Assembly (NCBI RefSeq): GCF_042945595.1
Contig: NZ_CP168493.1
Span: forward strand, 3,286,001-3,350,000
Origin: Psychrobacillus sp042945595
GTDB lineage: Bacteria; Bacillota; Bacilli; Bacillales_A; Planococcaceae
Length of the DNA stretch: 64,000 bases
Reading direction: 5' to 3'
How positions within the stretch are numbered: position 1 is the first letter of the stretch; every line of letters begins with the position of its first letter. A program made the translations under genes and the position numbers. The notes below the pieces were generated by a model, which was not told where the DNA came from, searched no databases, and saw only the letters and a program-made list of their open reading frames with translations. Below are positions 27,023 through 37,162 of the stretch, in pieces.

Positions 27023-28129
27023 TTACTTTAAACCTGTGAATTCACTTGCTTCGTAGTATCCAGAATCGATTAGCTCTAATTTCACGTTTTCTATATCCAC
27101 AACGATGACATTCGTTTGTTTCGCTTTTACTTCAATAGAACCATTATCATAAGAACCTGTTGTTTCAGGTGTTTTGCCATCTAAGATGTCAACTGCCATA
27201 CCCATCGCATCTTTTACTAAAGTACGAACGTCTTTAAAAACCGTCATCGATTGCTTACCGTCGATGATATATTGAACTGACGCTTTCTCTGCATCTTGCC
27301 CTGTTACAAAATAGTTTTTAATCGCACCGTCAGAGGCAAATACGTCCGCGATCGACCGAGCTGTTCCGTCATTAGGAGCTAAAATTGCAACATCACCTTT
27401 TAGGTCGTTGCCAGCTGCCGTTAAGTGAGTCTGCGCTTTGTTTTTTGCTTCGTTTGCATCCCAGTTAGTTGTAACCTGCCCAATAATTTTGCCTAATTGA
27501 TCGCGTGAAAGATCTGCGGAACCTTTTAACTTCTCTGCTTCACTTGAGTTGGCAATTTTAAATGTACCATCTGCAATTTTCGGTTGAAGCACTTTCCATG
27601 CTCCTTCGAAGAATAGGAATGCGTTGTTATCTGAAGCCGCTCCAGCATACAAGTACAGCGGAACGCCAGAACCTTTTGCATTATCCACCAAATACTGTGC
27701 TTGCGCAGCACCTACTGCTAAACTATCGAATGTTACATAATAGTCCACTGCATCTGTATCTGTAATTAAACGGTCATATGCAATAACCGTTACACCCTCT
27801 TTTTTCGCTGCTTCTACTGCAGATGCAGCTGCTGCACCGTCATGAGGAGTGATGATCAATACCTTGATGCCTTTATTTAATAATGCTTCTACATTTTCTT
27901 TTTCTTTTGCTGAAGATCCTTGACTAAATAGAATTTCTGTTGAATACTTGGAGCTTTTTAATGCATCCTTGAAACGCTGCTCATCCTGGACCCACCTTGG
28001 TTCATCCTTTGTCGGCAACACGATTCCTACATCAACCTTACTTCCTCCACTATCGCTACATCCCACTGCCACTAGTGCGAACATCATCAACATTATTAAA
28101 AATGTTAAACCCTTAAATTTCTTAATCAT
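27023..28129 (-). CDS. xylF: xylose-binding lipoprotein
   Basis: A 368-residue lipoprotein: signal LIMLMMFALVAVGCSD with Cys24, then VDVGIVLPTKDEPRWVQDEQ, KVLIITPHDGAAAASAVEAA, VIAYDRLITDTDAVDYYVTF, LYLYAGAASDNNAFLFFEGA and VFKDVRTLVKDAMGMAVDIL. These are the XylF/ChvE group signatures (D-xylose or related aldose). The ribosome site is AAAGGGAGTGGGGT. First gene of the transporter operon, with a cre box over its promoter, so likely repressed by CcpA and activated by the YesN-like regulator. Confidence 0.92.
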   Translation of the reverse strand: MIKKFKGLTFLIMLMMFALVAVGCSDSGGSKVDVGIVLPTKDEPRWVQDEQRFKDALKSSKYSTEILFSQGSSAKEKENVEALLNKGIKVLIITPHDGAAAASAVEAAKKEGVTVIAYDRLITDTDAVDYYVTFDSLAVGAAQAQYLVDNAKGSGVPLYLYAGAASDNNAFLFFEGAWKVLQPKIADGTFKIANSSEAEKLKGSADLSRDQLGKIIGQVTTNWDANEAKNKAQTHLTAAGNDLKGDVAILAPNDGTARSIADVFASDGAIKNYFVTGQDAEKASVQYIIDGKQSMTVFKDVRTLVKDAMGMAVDILDGKTPETTGSYDNGSIEVKAKQTNVIVVDIENVKLELIDSGYYEASEFTGLK

Positions 28130-28171
28130 TTTTTTACCCCACTCCCTTTGAATTAAAGTAATTACAACTTA

Positions 28172-28208
28172 ATTATATATTCAGATTATTTATATGAAAG
28201 CGCTATCA
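28172..28208 (-). promoter_or_regulatory. xylF promoter with overlapping cre (CcpA) site
   Basis: On the minus strand TTTCAT (28194-28199), 16 bases, TATAAT (28172-28177). TGAAAGCGCTATCA (28195-28208) fits the catabolite-responsive-element consensus TGWAANCGNTNWCA at every position and covers the -35. Confidence 0.75.
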
Positions 28209-28393
28209 ATAGTATTCTATTATCATTTCCTATACTTTTTTAACTTTTTGGGAGAAAAAGAGACTTCATATGAAAAGTACGAGCACTAGAATATCCCTAA
28301 TTAAATGGAACCTATTGAATGTCTATAAAACATTTCATAAGCGAAGTACTCATAGAATAGAATGAAAAGATTAAATAAATCATAAGGAGCGAA

Positions 28394-29191
28394 TTGACGA
28401 TTACTACTTTTGTAACGCAATCGTTAGAGGAAATACGTTTTTGGTCAAGGATTATGAAAGAGCACGCGTTTTTTTTAAGTTTAGGATTCACTGTAGATCA
28501 GACTCAACTCATTAAAGAAGCAAGGTACTTCATAGACGTATTTGAACGAATTGAAGAACAAATTAGCGAGTACAATGAAATGACAGATCCTGAAATAATT
28601 AGACAACTCAACATCCAAGTTTACCAAGCAGCGGCTTCCATTTGGGCATATAAACGAAAAGTTCTGGGATTAATATTAAGCTGTAAGATTGTATCGAATA
28701 ATATCCCTTTACTTGTTGACCATACAAGCCGAGAAGCTGCTTATTTCTCTAAACGTTTAAGGGAATTAAATGAAGGAAAGCTGAAACCATTGCCGGAAGC
28801 CATTATTAAAGAAAATGTGTTTTTCTTAAAAATAATGGCGGACCATTCAAAGTTTATTGGTCATTTGTTAGATCCTTCCGAAAGAAAACTCGTAGACCAA
28901 GCAAGAGAATTCAGCAATGACTTTGACCAACTTCTCTTCCAAGCACAAGATTTGGATCATATGCGTCCTCAATCAGAAACAGTGCCATTATTAGACCAGT
29001 TTCTCGACCAAAATCGTGTATCTGTTGTATCGCTACGTGACTTCAAGAAAACGGCTAGAGATTTAATTGAAGCTTGTAAGATTAAAAGTAACATCCCTGC
29101 ACTTCTTGCGGACCATGTATACCGAGAAGCAGATCATTTCCTTCATATTATTGATGCCTTCGATGAGCATCTTACTGCAATTAAGACTTAA
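28394..29191 (+). CDS. DUF2935 family protein (two helical repeats)
   Basis: A 265-residue, all-helical protein of DUF2935, common in spore-formers and of unknown function. Two ferritin-like repeats are visible: EIRFWSRIMKEHAFFLSLGF near residue 14 and ENVFFLKIMADHSKFIGHLL near 141, each with Glu and His that could bind metal. It starts with TTG at 28394 behind AAGGAG with a short spacing; no ATG gives a full first repeat. Monocistronic, with a weak hairpin (AGGCTGT/ACAGTCT) after it. Confidence 0.85.
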   Translation: MTITTFVTQSLEEIRFWSRIMKEHAFFLSLGFTVDQTQLIKEARYFIDVFERIEEQISEYNEMTDPEIIRQLNIQVYQAAASIWAYKRKVLGLILSCKIVSNNIPLLVDHTSREAAYFSKRLRELNEGKLKPLPEAIIKENVFFLKIMADHSKFIGHLLDPSERKLVDQAREFSNDFDQLLFQAQDLDHMRPQSETVPLLDQFLDQNRVSVVSLRDFKKTARDLIEACKIKSNIPALLADHVYREADHFLHIIDAFDEHLTAIKT

Positions 29192-29646
29192 AAAAGGCTG
29201 TCACAAAAATTACCAAGATAGACTTTATAACAGTCTCTTTTATTTTGCTTTTTCGTCATCTCAACCTCCACTCAATTATTTTCTTTATTTGAATGAGACA
29301 TCGTAATGCCAAATTATAAGGACTCAGTTTCAGCTTTTGCATTCAAATTATCAATGTTGGATGACCTCGGATAAAACTTCAACTTTTATATAAGAATTTC
29401 GCAAGCCGTCCTTAAATTGCAACTTGTCTGTACTAAATATGGGTTTTTGTGGATTCCTCTCTTGGAATGTATACAAACTAGTTGTGTTAGGTTCGGTTAA
29501 TGTAAGACTAAATTGCAAGTCTGTGCGTCTTGAAAATCCGACTTAAGAAAAAAAGCCTGGCAACTAGAAATACCATGAATACTTAAATTTGGAAGTAAAG
29601 TTTCATAACCATTTTATTGTTTAAAACTATATGGATAGACGTTAAA
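29192..29646. other. gene-free stretch at the left edge of the accessory region
   Basis: Apart from a weak terminator after the DUF2935 gene I see nothing that reads as a gene, and no clear promoter. It marks the change from ordinary chromosome to the repeat-divided accessory region. Confidence 0.5.
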
Positions 29647-29800
29647 TTACATCATGCCGCACGTAAGGTGAAAGTGTGTCATATATTTCACGATGTGTTC
29701 CAAAAGCGCACTATATCAACATTTGTAAAAATGTTCATTGTAACATTTTTAACGGAATTTTATCGCTTTTCATTTAGTTGCGGTAGCAAAATGTTAGCAT
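29647..29800 (+). repeat. 154-bp attachment-like repeat, copy A
   Basis: Starts TTACATCATGCCGC and ends GTTAGCAT. It has the same layout as copies at 47034, 49789 and 53344: core, GGTGAAAGTGTGT, TTCCAAAAGYGC, a second TGTAACAT-type half and paired GTTAGCA boxes. This copy differs most (GCCGCACG core, ATATTTCACG first arm). No recombinase remnant lies before it. Confidence 0.8.
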
Positions 29801-30093
29801 CTATTCACACACTCCTCCTATGTTACTTGTAGGTCATAGAGGTATTAAATGATGTAGTCTTGCTAACCTAACTAAAACTACATCTTGAGTACTGCATTTA
29901 CTTTTATAAAAAGCTCTAGAGTTCTTCCTCCTGAGTTAACCACTGAATTTCCCCAATTTATTACTCTAATTGCTAGTTCAGTAAACTCAATAACAAATGT
30001 ATAAATTCTCTTGGATTTAACACGAGGGAAATTATTAAGCAATGAAAGGTTATCAGGAGATGGAAAGGGTTCCATTCTTCTGATAACCAGCTC

Positions 30094-30171
30094 ATGGATA
30101 AAACTAAAATCTACTATGGCGATAATTTTTCGCAATAAATGATGTTCAGGTGATGAGTTATTTATTATCAT
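30094..30171 (-). pseudogene. IS1182-type transposase N-terminal scrap
   Basis: SPEHHLLRKIIAIVDFSFIH matches the start of IS1182-family transposases (compare PKDNMLRQINELVDFSFI at 46190-46971). The frame then runs into unrelated sequence down to 29878. Overlaps the end of the SF0329-type gene by four bases. Confidence 0.55.
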
Positions 30172-30737
30172 AACGTACTAAGACGTAGTTCATAAAAATA
30201 CTGCACAACTGGATGCTTTAACTTCATCTTCTCGGTCATGTTTAAAATTCGTTTTTTTCCAACCCGTCTGTCCACCAAAGCTAGAATATTCAATAGGATA
30301 TCATTGCTCTCTATGCTTTCCTCTATAGGAGTGGATAAAAACTTATTAGCTACAACGATAAAATTTGATTTGCTTAATGATGACTGCGCTGACAAAAGCT
30401 CCTTTGCATATTCTGATAATTTTCTACCCCTTGCAATTACTTGTAGACGATCCTCCGGAACTATCCCCTTGGTTTCGTTTCTAACCGCTTCAATTTCCTC
30501 ATTGTTGATAGGAATTTGGATATCTGAATCATTCTTAATTTCTAGATCCGTCTGATACCATCTGATTAAGGTAGTTATATCACTCATATTGAGTACATTC
30601 TTTTTATCTACCGCAATATAACAAATTCCTGCTTTATCAGGTAAATAACGATAGCTGCTTGCACGGTATTCAACTCTTCCATATAATGCAGGACAGAGAA
30701 AACTCTCCAAATTTTTCTTCAATTTACTCCAGGACAT
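30168..30737 (-). CDS. SF0329-like family protein of unknown function
   Basis: About 189 residues, opening MSWSKLKKNLESFLCPALYG, with RVEYRASSYRYLPDKAGICY next, then IRWYQTDLEI and a C-terminal IEESIESNDILLNILALVDRRVGKKRI. This start block is what I recall for proteins annotated SF0329 family, found sporadically in bacteria, often in accessory regions. The ATG at 30737 is preceded by AAGGAG; a longer frame to 30797 lacks a site. No catalytic motif seen. It is the only intact gene between repeat copies A and B. Confidence 0.65.
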   Translation of the reverse strand: MSWSKLKKNLESFLCPALYGRVEYRASSYRYLPDKAGICYIAVDKKNVLNMSDITTLIRWYQTDLEIKNDSDIQIPINNEEIEAVRNETKGIVPEDRLQVIARGRKLSEYAKELLSAQSSLSKSNFIVVANKFLSTPIEESIESNDILLNILALVDRRVGKKRILNMTEKMKLKHPVVQYFYELRLSTL

Positions 30738-30920
30738 GTAATTCTCCTTAATTTTTATATTATAAATATTTATTGTGGCATTCGTTCTATTATCCATAAT
30801 ACAATAACCAACACATCGATCATACTAATTACAAGGTTTAAGTGTGACTTGAATTTCTGATATATCGATAACAGTGAGCGAATAAAATATCCAGACTGAT
30901 GAAACAATAACTATAATCAT

Positions 30921-31235
30921 GACTTCATCTTTGCTAAAACAGAGAGACATCCAGGATATCCCATCGTCATTAAAATGGTACAACTCAGGATGGCTAGACT
31001 TCTTGCAATAGCAAAATTAAACCCTGACTTAACACCTCACTCATTGAGACATACACACAGTTCACTTTTAGCAGAAGCTGGTGTTGCTCTCGAACAAATT
31101 ATGGACAGACTTGGTCATTCAGATGATCAAATCATCAAGATTGTCTATCTTCATGTAACGAAAGAAATGAAAAAAGAAGCTTCCCAAAAGTTTGCACAAC
31201 TCATGAGAAGCCTCGATTATAATCCACTATGTTAG
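30921..31235 (+). pseudogene. tyrosine recombinase, C-terminal fragment
   Basis: DFIFAKTERHPGYPIVIKM leads into LTPHSLRHTHSSLLAEAGV, LGHSDDQ and YLHVTKEMKKEASQKFAQLM, i.e. the R-H-x-x-R/H-Y catalytic half of a phage-type integrase. The N-terminal arm-binding and core-binding domains are absent. The stop codon lies in TGTTAGCA, the same box that ends the att-like repeats. Similar tails occur at 49531 and 53040. Confidence 0.85.
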
Positions 31236-31291
31236 CATTTCACTTTCGCCTTACATATAAACCCTTATATTTCAATGGTTTAAGCGTCTTT

Positions 31292-31310
31292 TTACATTAT
31301 GCCTCCCATA
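31292..31310 (+). repeat. diverged attachment core, copy B
   Basis: TTACATTATGCCTCCCATA, 57 bases after the recombinase remnant, has the same position relative to that gene as the intact copy E. The following arm region is not conserved. Confidence 0.55.
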
Positions 31311-32390
31311 GAGTCCGGGCTATTACAGTTATATATCTACTAGTACAAATCGCTCTACGTCAACATTCTGTAGTGTTTCATTCAAATTAATTATATCAAC
31401 TTATACTGGTATTTATAAGTTTCGGCATCAAATATGACCCCTTGGCATCAGATACAGATCGCCGGAAATTTTTAGATTCCGCTGTCTGTTTTTTTGATTC
31501 CAAAAATTGTAAAAAACCATTTTTCCCAATTCCGTCTTCATTAATTCCGTTTGTAATTTACTATACTCCTACCGTTTTAACGTACCTCATTATAATATTT
31601 TTCCAAATATTCACCAAACTTTTTTTATGAAACAGCCACTTGCTTCCTAGGCGTATCTTCGAAAATTCTTCTTCATACAAGAGATGGTTTATGCGTAATA
31701 GTTTGAAGATATTGAAGTGTTTTTATGAGAATAAATATAATGAATAATGAAATCATTATTCAACAAACGGGTTATGTAGTTAGTCGAAGTAGATGCAGGA
31801 TTTTTCATTTTCAGCAATATGGTGAGAATTCATTGAACTTACACAACAGGACGCCCATCCGGAATTAGATATGACTTACTTGAAATACAAAAAAACAGAT
31901 AGATAATTAAAAAATTCACAGAAAACTCATACTGTCGTTATAGTAATGAAAAATGAGGGGTATCCTGTAAACAATAGGAAAAATTATTAACACTAACTTT
32001 TTTATAGTGGGGGTTTTGGCAACAAGTCTCGCATTACCAGTGCTAAATGCATTAGGTATTCGTTCGTTTAGTGTTATATTAACTGCTTTATTTGGAGAAG
32101 GTAGAGTTAGGTGTATGTTTTCTCTAGTTTTGATCCTTCCAATCATTTTTGTGGTAGGTGAGGCTATAAAGTTATGCCTAAGTTAAAAATTTTAATAAGA
32201 CTTATTCAGCAACGGGCCGGGGTAACTGAATAAGTGCTTCGCTTCAATCGGGCTATTTAATAGAACAAGACACTGGAAGACGCGAGGAGGAGGAAATTAA
32301 GTTAAAGAACTTATCCTTAATAGGATTAATGATAATAGCTGGTAATAGTTCCTTAATACTAACTCAATTTACTAAAGGAGGACGAGAAAA
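31311..32390. other. degenerate stretch before the gluconate dehydrogenase genes
   Basis: About 1.1 kb without a convincing gene. A frame at about 31970-32186 encodes two hydrophobic segments (FFIVGVLATSLALPVLNALG and a second) but lacks a normal start and is probably a remnant. ACTTATTCAG/CTGAATAAGT (32200-32235) is an inverted repeat of the kind found at insertion scars. GAGGAGGAGGA at 32283 could be a ribosome site for a lost small gene. Confidence 0.45.
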
Positions 32391-33179
32391 GTGGTTAACA
32401 ACGATAATAACAAATCAAATAATCCATCTGCAAACGATGAAAATAAAGTCCATGATCCCGGCAGACGTCGTTTTTTGAAGAATACGGGAATGATTGTTGG
32501 AGGACTTGCGGGGGGCTCGCTGATTGGGGGAGTGTTAACAAATCAGTTTCAATCAAAGCCATCAACTATCTTGAAAGATGAAACATCAAAAATGGCATTT
32601 ACAGAAGCGAGGATGTTTTTTACAAGATTCACTGATTTTGTTGTACTGGAGCAAGCAACTGAACGAATTTTCCCCGAAGATAAAAATGGACCAGGCGCTA
32701 TTAAATTAGGGGTCCCCTACTTTATTGATAAACAACTAGCTGGCCCTTGGGGGATGAATGCGAAAGACTACAGACATAGTCCATTCGATGGTTCAGATGC
32801 TGCAGCTGTAAATTCGAGATTGACTAGAGGAGATATTTTTCTAGATGGATTGCGTAAAATGAATGAATTAAGCCAAGATCGATTTAACACAACCTTTGAT
32901 AAAATTGATGCTGACCAACAAATTGAAATTTTAGGGGAGTTTGAAAAGGGCAACGTGAAAATGAATGGAGTTAGTTCTGCAAGCTTTTTCGAATTATTGC
33001 GAATGTCCGTTCTAGAAGGGGCATATTCAGATCCGCTGTATGGTGGAAATCAAAACATGGCAGGATGGAAAATGAAAGAGTTTCCGGGACCAGTTGCTTC
33101 TTATGGAAATATCATTGAGAGTGATGAATTCGTTAAAATGGATCCCATTAGTTTAACAAATTATCAAAGAAAATCATAA
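32391..33179 (+). CDS. gluconate 2-dehydrogenase subunit 3 family protein (Tat substrate)
   Basis: A 262-residue small subunit of a membrane GMC-type dehydrogenase. The N-terminus has a twin-arginine signal (GRRRFLKNTGMIVGGLAGG), and the body reads VVLEQATERIFPEDKNGPGA, GVPYFIDKQLAGPWG and YSDPLYGGNQNMAGWK, the latter being the family signature. It starts with GTG at 32391 behind AAAGGAGGACGAG. The partner flavoprotein follows after 17 bases but is frameshifted. No cytochrome c subunit is present. Confidence 0.88.
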   Translation: MVNNDNNKSNNPSANDENKVHDPGRRRFLKNTGMIVGGLAGGSLIGGVLTNQFQSKPSTILKDETSKMAFTEARMFFTRFTDFVVLEQATERIFPEDKNGPGAIKLGVPYFIDKQLAGPWGMNAKDYRHSPFDGSDAAAVNSRLTRGDIFLDGLRKMNELSQDRFNTTFDKIDADQQIEILGEFEKGNVKMNGVSSASFFELLRMSVLEGAYSDPLYGGNQNMAGWKMKEFPGPVASYGNIIESDEFVKMDPISLTNYQRKS

Positions 33180-33196
33180 AGTTAGGGGATGGAAAA

Positions 33197-34947
33197 ATGG
33201 TGAAAAAACTTGATAAAGTGGATGTAGTTATTGTTGGTTCTGGCTGGTCTGGTGGTATTCCAGCTGCTGAGCTTGCTAAAAAAGGCTACAAAGTCGTTGC
33301 TTTGGAACGGGGAAAAGATAAAAACCGTGAAGATTTTATCGGATCAAAGGATGAACTACGTTACTCCAGACGGTTTGAATTAATGCAAGATTTAACAAAG
33401 GAAACCATGACGTCAAGAAATGAGTTAAATGAAATAGCTAAACCTATAAGGAACAATAGTGGCCTCGTGGTGGGAACCGATACAGGTGGCAGCTCAATCC
33501 ATTGGAACGGTGTTACTTATCGTTGGTGGCCATATGATTTTGAAATTTACAGCAAAACGGTTGAAAAGTATGGAAAAGATAAAATTCCTAAGGAGATGAC
33601 CTTGCAAGATTGGGGCATTACATATGATGAGCTGGAGCCCTATTACGATAAGTTTGAAAAAACGGCAGGCATATCAGGTGAAGATAATCCATTTGGTCCT
33701 AAACGATCGGATGATTATCCCACTCCACCGATGAAAAAAACCCACAGATTCGATTATTTCAAAAGGCGGCAGAAGAACTTGGTTATCATCCATTTATGTC
33801 CCCGGCAGGTACCCTTTCACAATCGTATACAAATCCAGACGGAGAAACGATAAACGGCTGTATGTATTGTTCATTTTGCGCACAATACGGTTGTGATTTT
33901 GGGGCAAAGTCTGACCCGATTGCGACTGTATTGGAAACCGCCAAAAAAACGGGGAATTTTGAGCTGAGAAATGAATCATATGTGACGCGCGTTATACATG
34001 ATGGCAAAAAGGCTACAGGTCTACGATATATTGATATAAAAACTGGAGAAGAATGTGAACAGCCAGCCGATCTCGTCGTGTTAGCCGGTTTTGCATTTAC
34101 AAACAATCGATTATTATTATTATCAAAAATTGGTGAACCATATAATCCCGAATCTGGAAAAGGTGTTATAGGTAAAAACATGACGGGACATGATAATAAT
34201 ATTGATATCATCGGAGTAACAGGCTTTTTTGAAGATAAAAAATTCAATAACTATGCGGGTGCAGGCTCACTACAAACATGTTATGCCGATTATTGTGCTG
34301 ATAACTTCGATCATAAAGGCTTAGATTTTATACATGGTCTTGATATAGAGACAACATCTGCAGGTCAGAAACCAATATCAGTTAACACAGTTCCTAGTGG
34401 TACACCTACATGGGGGAAAGAATTTAAAGAAAAGTCTCTACATTATACAAACCGGCAAATAGTTATTCGTTTACAAAAGGCAGCGTTACCAAGTAATCAT
34501 AATTATTATAGTTTAGATCCGAATTACAAGGATGCATTTGGTGACCCTTTGCTCCGCGTTACACGCAAATATACGGATCAGGATCGAAAGCTAGCTGAGT
34601 TTGGAATTGAAAAAGGCAAAGAACTTTTGGGGAAAATGGGCGCAGACATTATAGAGCCTGGTAAAATCCCAGATAATTTTCCCCATACTTATACATCAGG
34701 ACATTATGGCGGTGGTGTCATAATGGGAAGTGATCCAAAGACATCAGCGGTGAATAATTACTTGCAAATGTGGGATATGGAAAATTTATTTGTTGTTGGT
34801 GGTTCATCTTTTCCGCATTTCTCTTGTTATAACCCTACCGGAACTATTGGAGCTGTCTGTTACCGGGCTGCTGAAGGAATGGATAAATATTTGAAAGGTA
34901 AAGGCGGTTTGCTTGTTGAAGCTAAAAAAGATAAGAAAACGGTATAA
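33197..34947 (+). pseudogene. GMC oxidoreductase (gluconate 2-dehydrogenase flavoprotein) with frameshift in A7
   Basis: The FAD large subunit in two frames. The first (33197-33853) has the Rossmann start VDVVIVGSGWSGGIPAAELA and GGSSIHWNG. The second gives MSPAGTLSQSYTNPDG, CMYCSFCAQYGC (a cysteine-rich stretch) and the C-terminal GGSSFPHFSCYNPTGTIGA with the catalytic His region. The switch lies at about 33733-33740 (ATGAAAAAAACCC): one more A restores KNPQIRLFQKAAEELGYHPF. Both halves are otherwise undamaged, so this is a recent mutation, phase variation, slippage or sequencing error. Confidence 0.85.
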
Positions 34948-35050
34948 ACGGATAATTAATAAAAAAGATCTTTTCTTCTTAGTCAAATAGCTAAACAGGC
35001 TGGAAAAAAATATTTAGAAAACAATTGCAGGTTACAGAAGAATTAAATGA

Positions 35051-35093
35051 AAAAAAGTAGTTTGAGTATATTCATATTCAAGCTGCTTTTTAC
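35051..35093 (+). terminator. terminator of the gluconate dehydrogenase genes
   Basis: AGTAGTTTGA and TCAAGCTGCT form a stem followed by TTTTTA. Confidence 0.75.
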
Positions 35094-35103
35094 TTCCTAA
35101 AAG

Positions 35104-35857
35104 TTAGTATATACCGATATCTACAAAAGATGCATAACTTTTAGATGGAGAGGAATTGAAATATGCTAATCGGTTACGACCGGATTTCCACAACCGTTTG
35201 TTGAATAAGAAATTAATATTAACCTCAGTGTACATAGTTATTGCATCAAAACCGATGAACGAGAAAGCAACCACCGTTGCCCCGGTTAAGACGGCTATTA
35301 ACTTCACATTTGCATGGGATAGCGGATTAATAGTGAATAAAGTACCTGTTCCCATACCGTTATATAGCTGTATGGAAGCAAGAATAAGGAATATCCCTAC
35401 TAAACAAATGGTGAAAATAACTTGTATCATGTTTAAGTTTGAGGTCGATTGCAGTAATTATAATGACATAAGTAATAACCCATATCCAAACAGGTATATC
35501 CGAAAAAATTGATTCCATGTAGATTCTAATAATTAAAACATTGACCATAGGTAGTAATAAATAATCCAATAACGAAGCCCATCCTACGAGGAATCCTAGG
35601 TGAGATCCCATTGTTTTCCGTTTGTATGTATATGCCAAACCAGCAGTTGGAATTCCCGTACCATCTTCCCATAACTAATAGCCGTAAGTACCATTACTAA
35701 TAATGCGACAAGATACGCCAATAGTACAACACCATTCGTTAATCTGGATACAATCCCAAATGTATCAAAGACCACTGTAGGCGTCATGTATCCTACATCC
35801 TAGTGCAACAATGGCCCAAACACCTAATGATCTTTTGAGCGTAGTTTTCTTAGTCAT
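35104..35857 (-). pseudogene. amino-acid/polyamine permease (APC family), broken and truncated
   Basis: Pieces of one APC-family carrier lie in three frames: MTKKTTLKRSLGVWAIVALG at the start, then FDTFGIVSRLTNGVVLLAYL, AYTYKRKTMGSHLGFLVGWA and VVAFSFIGFDAITMYTE. Order and spacing match PuuP-type putrescine importers. There are at least three frameshifts, and the second half of the protein is missing. It fits the neighbouring decaying polyamine genes. Confidence 0.82.
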
Positions 35858-36022
35858 ATATTTATCCCTTTTCAAATCTATTTTTTCAATTCTCTCACTC
35901 CCTTATAAAATGAATCCATCAATTGTGAAAGTGCCTTCATTATTTTATTAGTAGTAAGAAATTAAATAATCCCATTAACCAATCATGGCACTAATAAAAA
36001 ACATCTAGTTTTACGCCGCGCA

Positions 36023-36682
36023 TCACACTAATTTCGGCGTGTAATCTGTATTTTTCCATTCCATAAGTGCTGCATATTCTAATGACTCCACATCATCAAG
36101 TAAATAATTCGCGAGTACTTTATTTAGCTCGAATCCATTTTTCATTTGAAACGTTAATACAGGATCGTATATTTTTCCTTTCATTACTTCTTGTGCGTAT
36201 TCAAATGCACTCAGACGATTAGCATATTTATAGTAAAAAGGCATACGACCACCAACTAAGATACTTTCTAAGTTGAATTCTTTACAAATTTTTCTTCGAC
36301 CGTCATAAAGATGACGCCCCAATTGCATCCCTCTAAAACTTTCGTCTACTCCGACTTCAATGCCATATAGGTTCCTACCCTCAGGATTATGATTACGAAT
36401 AAAACCTGAGTCACAGATTTCAAGATAGTTGTGCTTATCTCCGTAGTCTTCAAAATTTACAATTAGGCTTAAAGCGGTCCCGACAATTTCACCGTTATAT
36501 TCTATGCAAATTTGACCTTCTGGGAATAACTCTAACTGACTTTCAATATGCTCTCTTTCCAATGACATCTCAGGTCCAAAACACTTCATAGATAGTGCAG
36601 CAACATCATCAATATCTTTTTCCAAGATGTTTCGAACGACGATCTCTTGTTCACCATTTATAATATTTAGTTGTGGCAACAC
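36023..36682 (-). CDS. GNAT acetyltransferase, stand-alone half of a YhcX-like protein
   Basis: About 219 residues of GNAT fold: IVVRNILEKDIDDVAALSMK, then the acetyl-CoA motif A (VDESFRGMQLGRHLYDGRR) and a C-terminal FQMKNGFELNKVLANYL. This sequence type is normally the N-terminal half of YhcX-like proteins that continue into a carbon-nitrogen hydrolase domain. Here a stop follows directly after EWKNTDYTPKLV and no hydrolase domain is found downstream. I prefer the GTG at 36682 (site AAAGGATG); the ATG at 36703 lacks one. Confidence 0.72.
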   Translation of the reverse strand: MLPQLNIINGEQEIVVRNILEKDIDDVAALSMKCFGPEMSLEREHIESQLELFPEGQICIEYNGEIVGTALSLIVNFEDYGDKHNYLEICDSGFIRNHNPEGRNLYGIEVGVDESFRGMQLGRHLYDGRRKICKEFNLESILVGGRMPFYYKYANRLSAFEYAQEVMKGKIYDPVLTFQMKNGFELNKVLANYLLDDVESLEYAALMEWKNTDYTPKLV

Positions 36683-36866
36683 ATATTCATCCTTTCCTCT
36701 CATAGGAATATACTAATTTCACTTTCGAGACTAAACTCCAGTAATTAATTGAGTAGACTTATAACACATCTTATAAAACCAATTTTATAAAGGAGACTTG
36801 GTTTACAATGCAGAAAGTCTACTGCAATCAATTTAGCAATTTCATTGAGTGAACATAAGTTTCTAT

Positions 36867-37031
36867 TTACTTCATGTATATTGATACAAATTTCTTTTCC
36901 AAATACTCTTCAAGTCCGTATTTGCCGCCTTCTTGCCCCATTCCACTTTCTTTCACTTCGCCGAACGGAGCTGGAATGACAGCTGGAGCTGAGTCGTTAA
37001 TTCCGACATTCCATAACTTCGCAGGCTCAAA
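36867..37031 (-). pseudogene. aldehyde (succinate-semialdehyde) dehydrogenase, last 50 residues
   Basis: The minus strand reads KLWNVGINDSAPAVIPAPFG followed by VKESGMGQEGGKYGLEEYLE and a terminal SIYMK. This is the C-terminus of a GabD-like NAD(P)-dependent succinate-semialdehyde dehydrogenase, an enzyme of putrescine/GABA breakdown. No upstream part of the gene is present. Confidence 0.8.
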
Positions 37032-37162
37032 TATTGATGGTGTTGTCCGTGTAACAGACTATCTTTTAGACAGTGAGAAGTACATACACTACCGCCTTCA
37101 TAGATAACTATATCTATAAGGCAACTTCGTTGAAGATAGGACTCAAAATTTCATTCAACTAC

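Noticed and set aside
31961..32186. Possible small two-helix membrane protein
   Set aside because: No start with a ribosome site; preceded directly by a stop; looks like the tail of a lost gene.
33733..33745. Canonical -1 programmed frameshift heptamer in the GMC gene
   Set aside because: In the original frame the tract is G AAA AAA ACC, which is not a standard X XXY YYZ heptamer, and no downstream stimulator was seen; simple A7 slippage or an indel is more likely.
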